NCBI RefSeq assembly: GCF_000372825.1
Contig: NZ_KB910516.1
Span: 119,501 to 183,500 of the forward strand
DNA length: 64,000 nucleotides
Direction of reading: 5' to 3'
Source of the DNA: Methylobacterium sp. 77
GTDB taxonomy: Bacteria; Pseudomonadota; Alphaproteobacteria; Rhizobiales; Beijerinckiaceae
Shown: piece by piece, positions 62,853 to 64,000 of the stretch
How positions within the stretch are numbered: the stretch's first letter is position 1
Layout of the letters: the number at the start of each line of letters is the position of its first letter
Made by a program: the position numbers and the translations under genes
The notes under the pieces: generated by a model
Seen by the model: only the letters and a program-made list of their open reading frames with translations
Database searches by the model: none
What the model was told of the DNA's origin: nothing

Positions 62853-64000
62853 TCACCGCACCAGGGCGCGCATCGCGCCGTCGATCCCCTCGATGTTCAG
62901 GGGGAACATCCTGTCCGAAACGATACTGCGGACCATGCCGATCGACTGGGTATAGGCCCAGTGCTCGGTTGGGACCGGATTGAGCCAGACCGATTTCGGA
63001 AAGCGTTCCAGCACCCGCTCCAGCCAGACCTGGCCAGGCTCCTCGTTCCAATGCTCCACCGAGCCGCCCTGCATGGCGATCTCGTAGGGACTCATGGAGG
63101 CGTCGCCGACGAAGACGACGCGGTAATCCGACGGGTAGGTTCGGATGACGTCGAGGAGCGGGATCGCCTCGTCATGGCGCCGGCGGTTCTCCTTCCACAC
63201 ACTCTCGTAGGGGCAGTTGTGGAAATAGAAGTGCTCGACATGCTTGAACTCGGCGCGTGCGGCGGAGAACAACTCCTCGGCCAGGGCCACGTGCCAGTCC
63301 ATCGACCCGCCGACGTCGAGGAAGAGCAGGACCTTCACGGCATTGCGCCGCTCGGGTCGGAGGCGAACGTCGAGATAGCCTTTGTTCGCGGTCTCGCGGA
63401 TCGTCCCGTCGAGGTCGAGCTCATCGGCGGCGCCCGAACGTGCGAACCGGCGCAAGCGCCGAAGGGCCACCCGCATGTTGCGCGTGCCGAGTTCGACCCC
63501 GTCGTCGAGATCCTTGAATTCGCGCTTGTCCCACACCTTGACCGCGCGGAAATGGCGGTTGCCGTCCTGGCCGATGCGGATCCCCTCGGGATTGTAGCCA
63601 TAGTCACCGAAGGGGGAGGTGCCCCCCGTGCCGATCCACTTGTTGCCGCCCTGGTGGCGTTCCTTCTGCTCGGCGAGCCGCTGCTTCAGCGTCTCGAACA
63701 GCTTGTCCCATCCAAGCGCCGTCAGCTCAGCCTTCTCGGCATCGGTGAGGTACTTCTCGGCGAGCTTACGCAGCCATTCCTCCGGGATCGCAGCCGGCTC
63801 CGTGGCCTCGCCGAGGGTTTCGAACCCCTTGAACACGGTGCCGAACACCCGGTCGAACCGATCGAGATGACGCTCGTCCTTCACCAGGGCCGTGCGGGCG
63901 AGGAGATAGAACTCCTCGACGCGCTTGCCCGCGAGGTCGCGGTCCAGGGCTTCGAGAAGCGTGAGGTGCTCCCGCAGCGTGACGGGAACCTTGGCTTCGC
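62853..64000 (-). CDS. CoxE-like vWA-domain protein (5' end outside window)
   Basis: About 381 residues are present, and the frame stays open to the window edge: the first visible residues read EAKVPVTLREHLTLLEAL, so the true start lies just outside. From ~165 on (counting in the window) is a CoxE-like vWA domain with MIDAS-type LFLDVGGSMDWH (DxGGS in place of DxSxS) and VVFVGDASMSPYEI. Such proteins often work with a MoxR-type AAA+ ATPase as chaperones for metalloenzyme maturation; a moxR gene would be expected just outside. It is followed by the VOC gene with 8 bp between. Confidence 0.88.
   Translation of the reverse strand, partial: EAKVPVTLREHLTLLEALDRDLAGKRVEEFYLLARTALVKDERHLDRFDRVFGTVFKGFETLGEATEPAAIPEEWLRKLAEKYLTDAEKAELTALGWDKLFETLKQRLAEQKERHQGGNKWIGTGGTSPFGDYGYNPEGIRIGQDGNRHFRAVKVWDKREFKDLDDGVELGTRNMRVALRRLRRFARSGAADELDLDGTIRETANKGYLDVRLRPERRNAVKVLLFLDVGGSMDWHVALAEELFSAARAEFKHVEHFYFHNCPYESVWKENRRRHDEAIPLLDVIRTYPSDYRVVFVGDASMSPYEIAMQGGSVEHWNEEPGQVWLERVLERFPKSVWLNPVPTEHWAYTQSIGMVRSIVSDRMFPLNIEGIDGAMRALVR

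Overview
The window is about 64 kb of GC-rich chromosomal DNA that reads as an alphaproteobacterium of the order Hyphomicrobiales (Rhizobiales), most likely a Methylobacterium/Methylorubrum-type organism. This is an inference from gene content: a GlgE-pathway glycogen/trehalose cluster, NadQ-controlled nadABC, a DUF6460 protein, an Mla operon of the rhizobial layout, a giant apolipoprotein-like polar-growth protein, and no 16S or other direct marker. Nearly all of the window codes for protein. I found no tRNA, rRNA, CRISPR array, insertion sequence or prophage.

Layout. 1-16.7 kb is alpha-glucan metabolism: the 3' end of treY, a two-domain GlgE, a TreS-maltokinase fusion and glgB on the + strand; a GH13 alpha-glucosidase and glgA on the - strand, meeting glgB at a bidirectional terminator; then glgP on the + strand. 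Together these encode trehalose interconversion, maltose-1-phosphate formation and polymerisation (GlgE route), classical glycogen synthesis (GlgA), branching and phosphorolysis. 16.7-24.2 kb holds a beta-oxidation set on the - strand (FadB/J-type bifunctional enzyme, thiolase, acyl-CoA dehydrogenase) with a DUF779 protein, an EAL phosphodiesterase and a DUF2059 exported protein between them. 24.4-36.4 kb is mixed: a PodJ-like polarity protein, a DUF3429 membrane protein, an FAD monooxygenase, a 34-residue membrane peptide missed by length cut-offs, the Lhr-type helicase and PdeM nuclease of the ligase-associated repair set, an esterase, a DUF6460 protein and an L,D-transpeptidase.

36.7-41.6 kb is a complete NAD module: nadQ, then nadA-nadB-nadC, with two matching palindromes in front of nadA that look like the regulator's operators. 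41.7-46.8 kb carries a sugar O-acetyltransferase, thiE, thiD, an XRE-cupin regulator and a secreted RTX protein with propeller-like repeats. 46.9-50.8 kb is an Mla-type lipid transport operon. 50.8-53.7 kb holds an MFS transporter, a CheZ-type phosphatase and a DUF1489 protein. 53.7-61.3 kb is a single 2,534-residue coiled-coil membrane protein that resembles the growth-pole-ring protein (GPR/RgsE) of rhizobia. The right end has an Hpt phosphotransfer protein, a 2Fe-2S ferredoxin, a VOC-family protein and the 3' part of a CoxE-like vWA protein that runs off the edge.

The points most worth a second look are the giant repeat protein with its in-phase 132-bp repeats, the NadQ regulon, a palindromic element translated inside the Lhr helicase, the GH13-GlgE fusion, and the 34-residue peptide.
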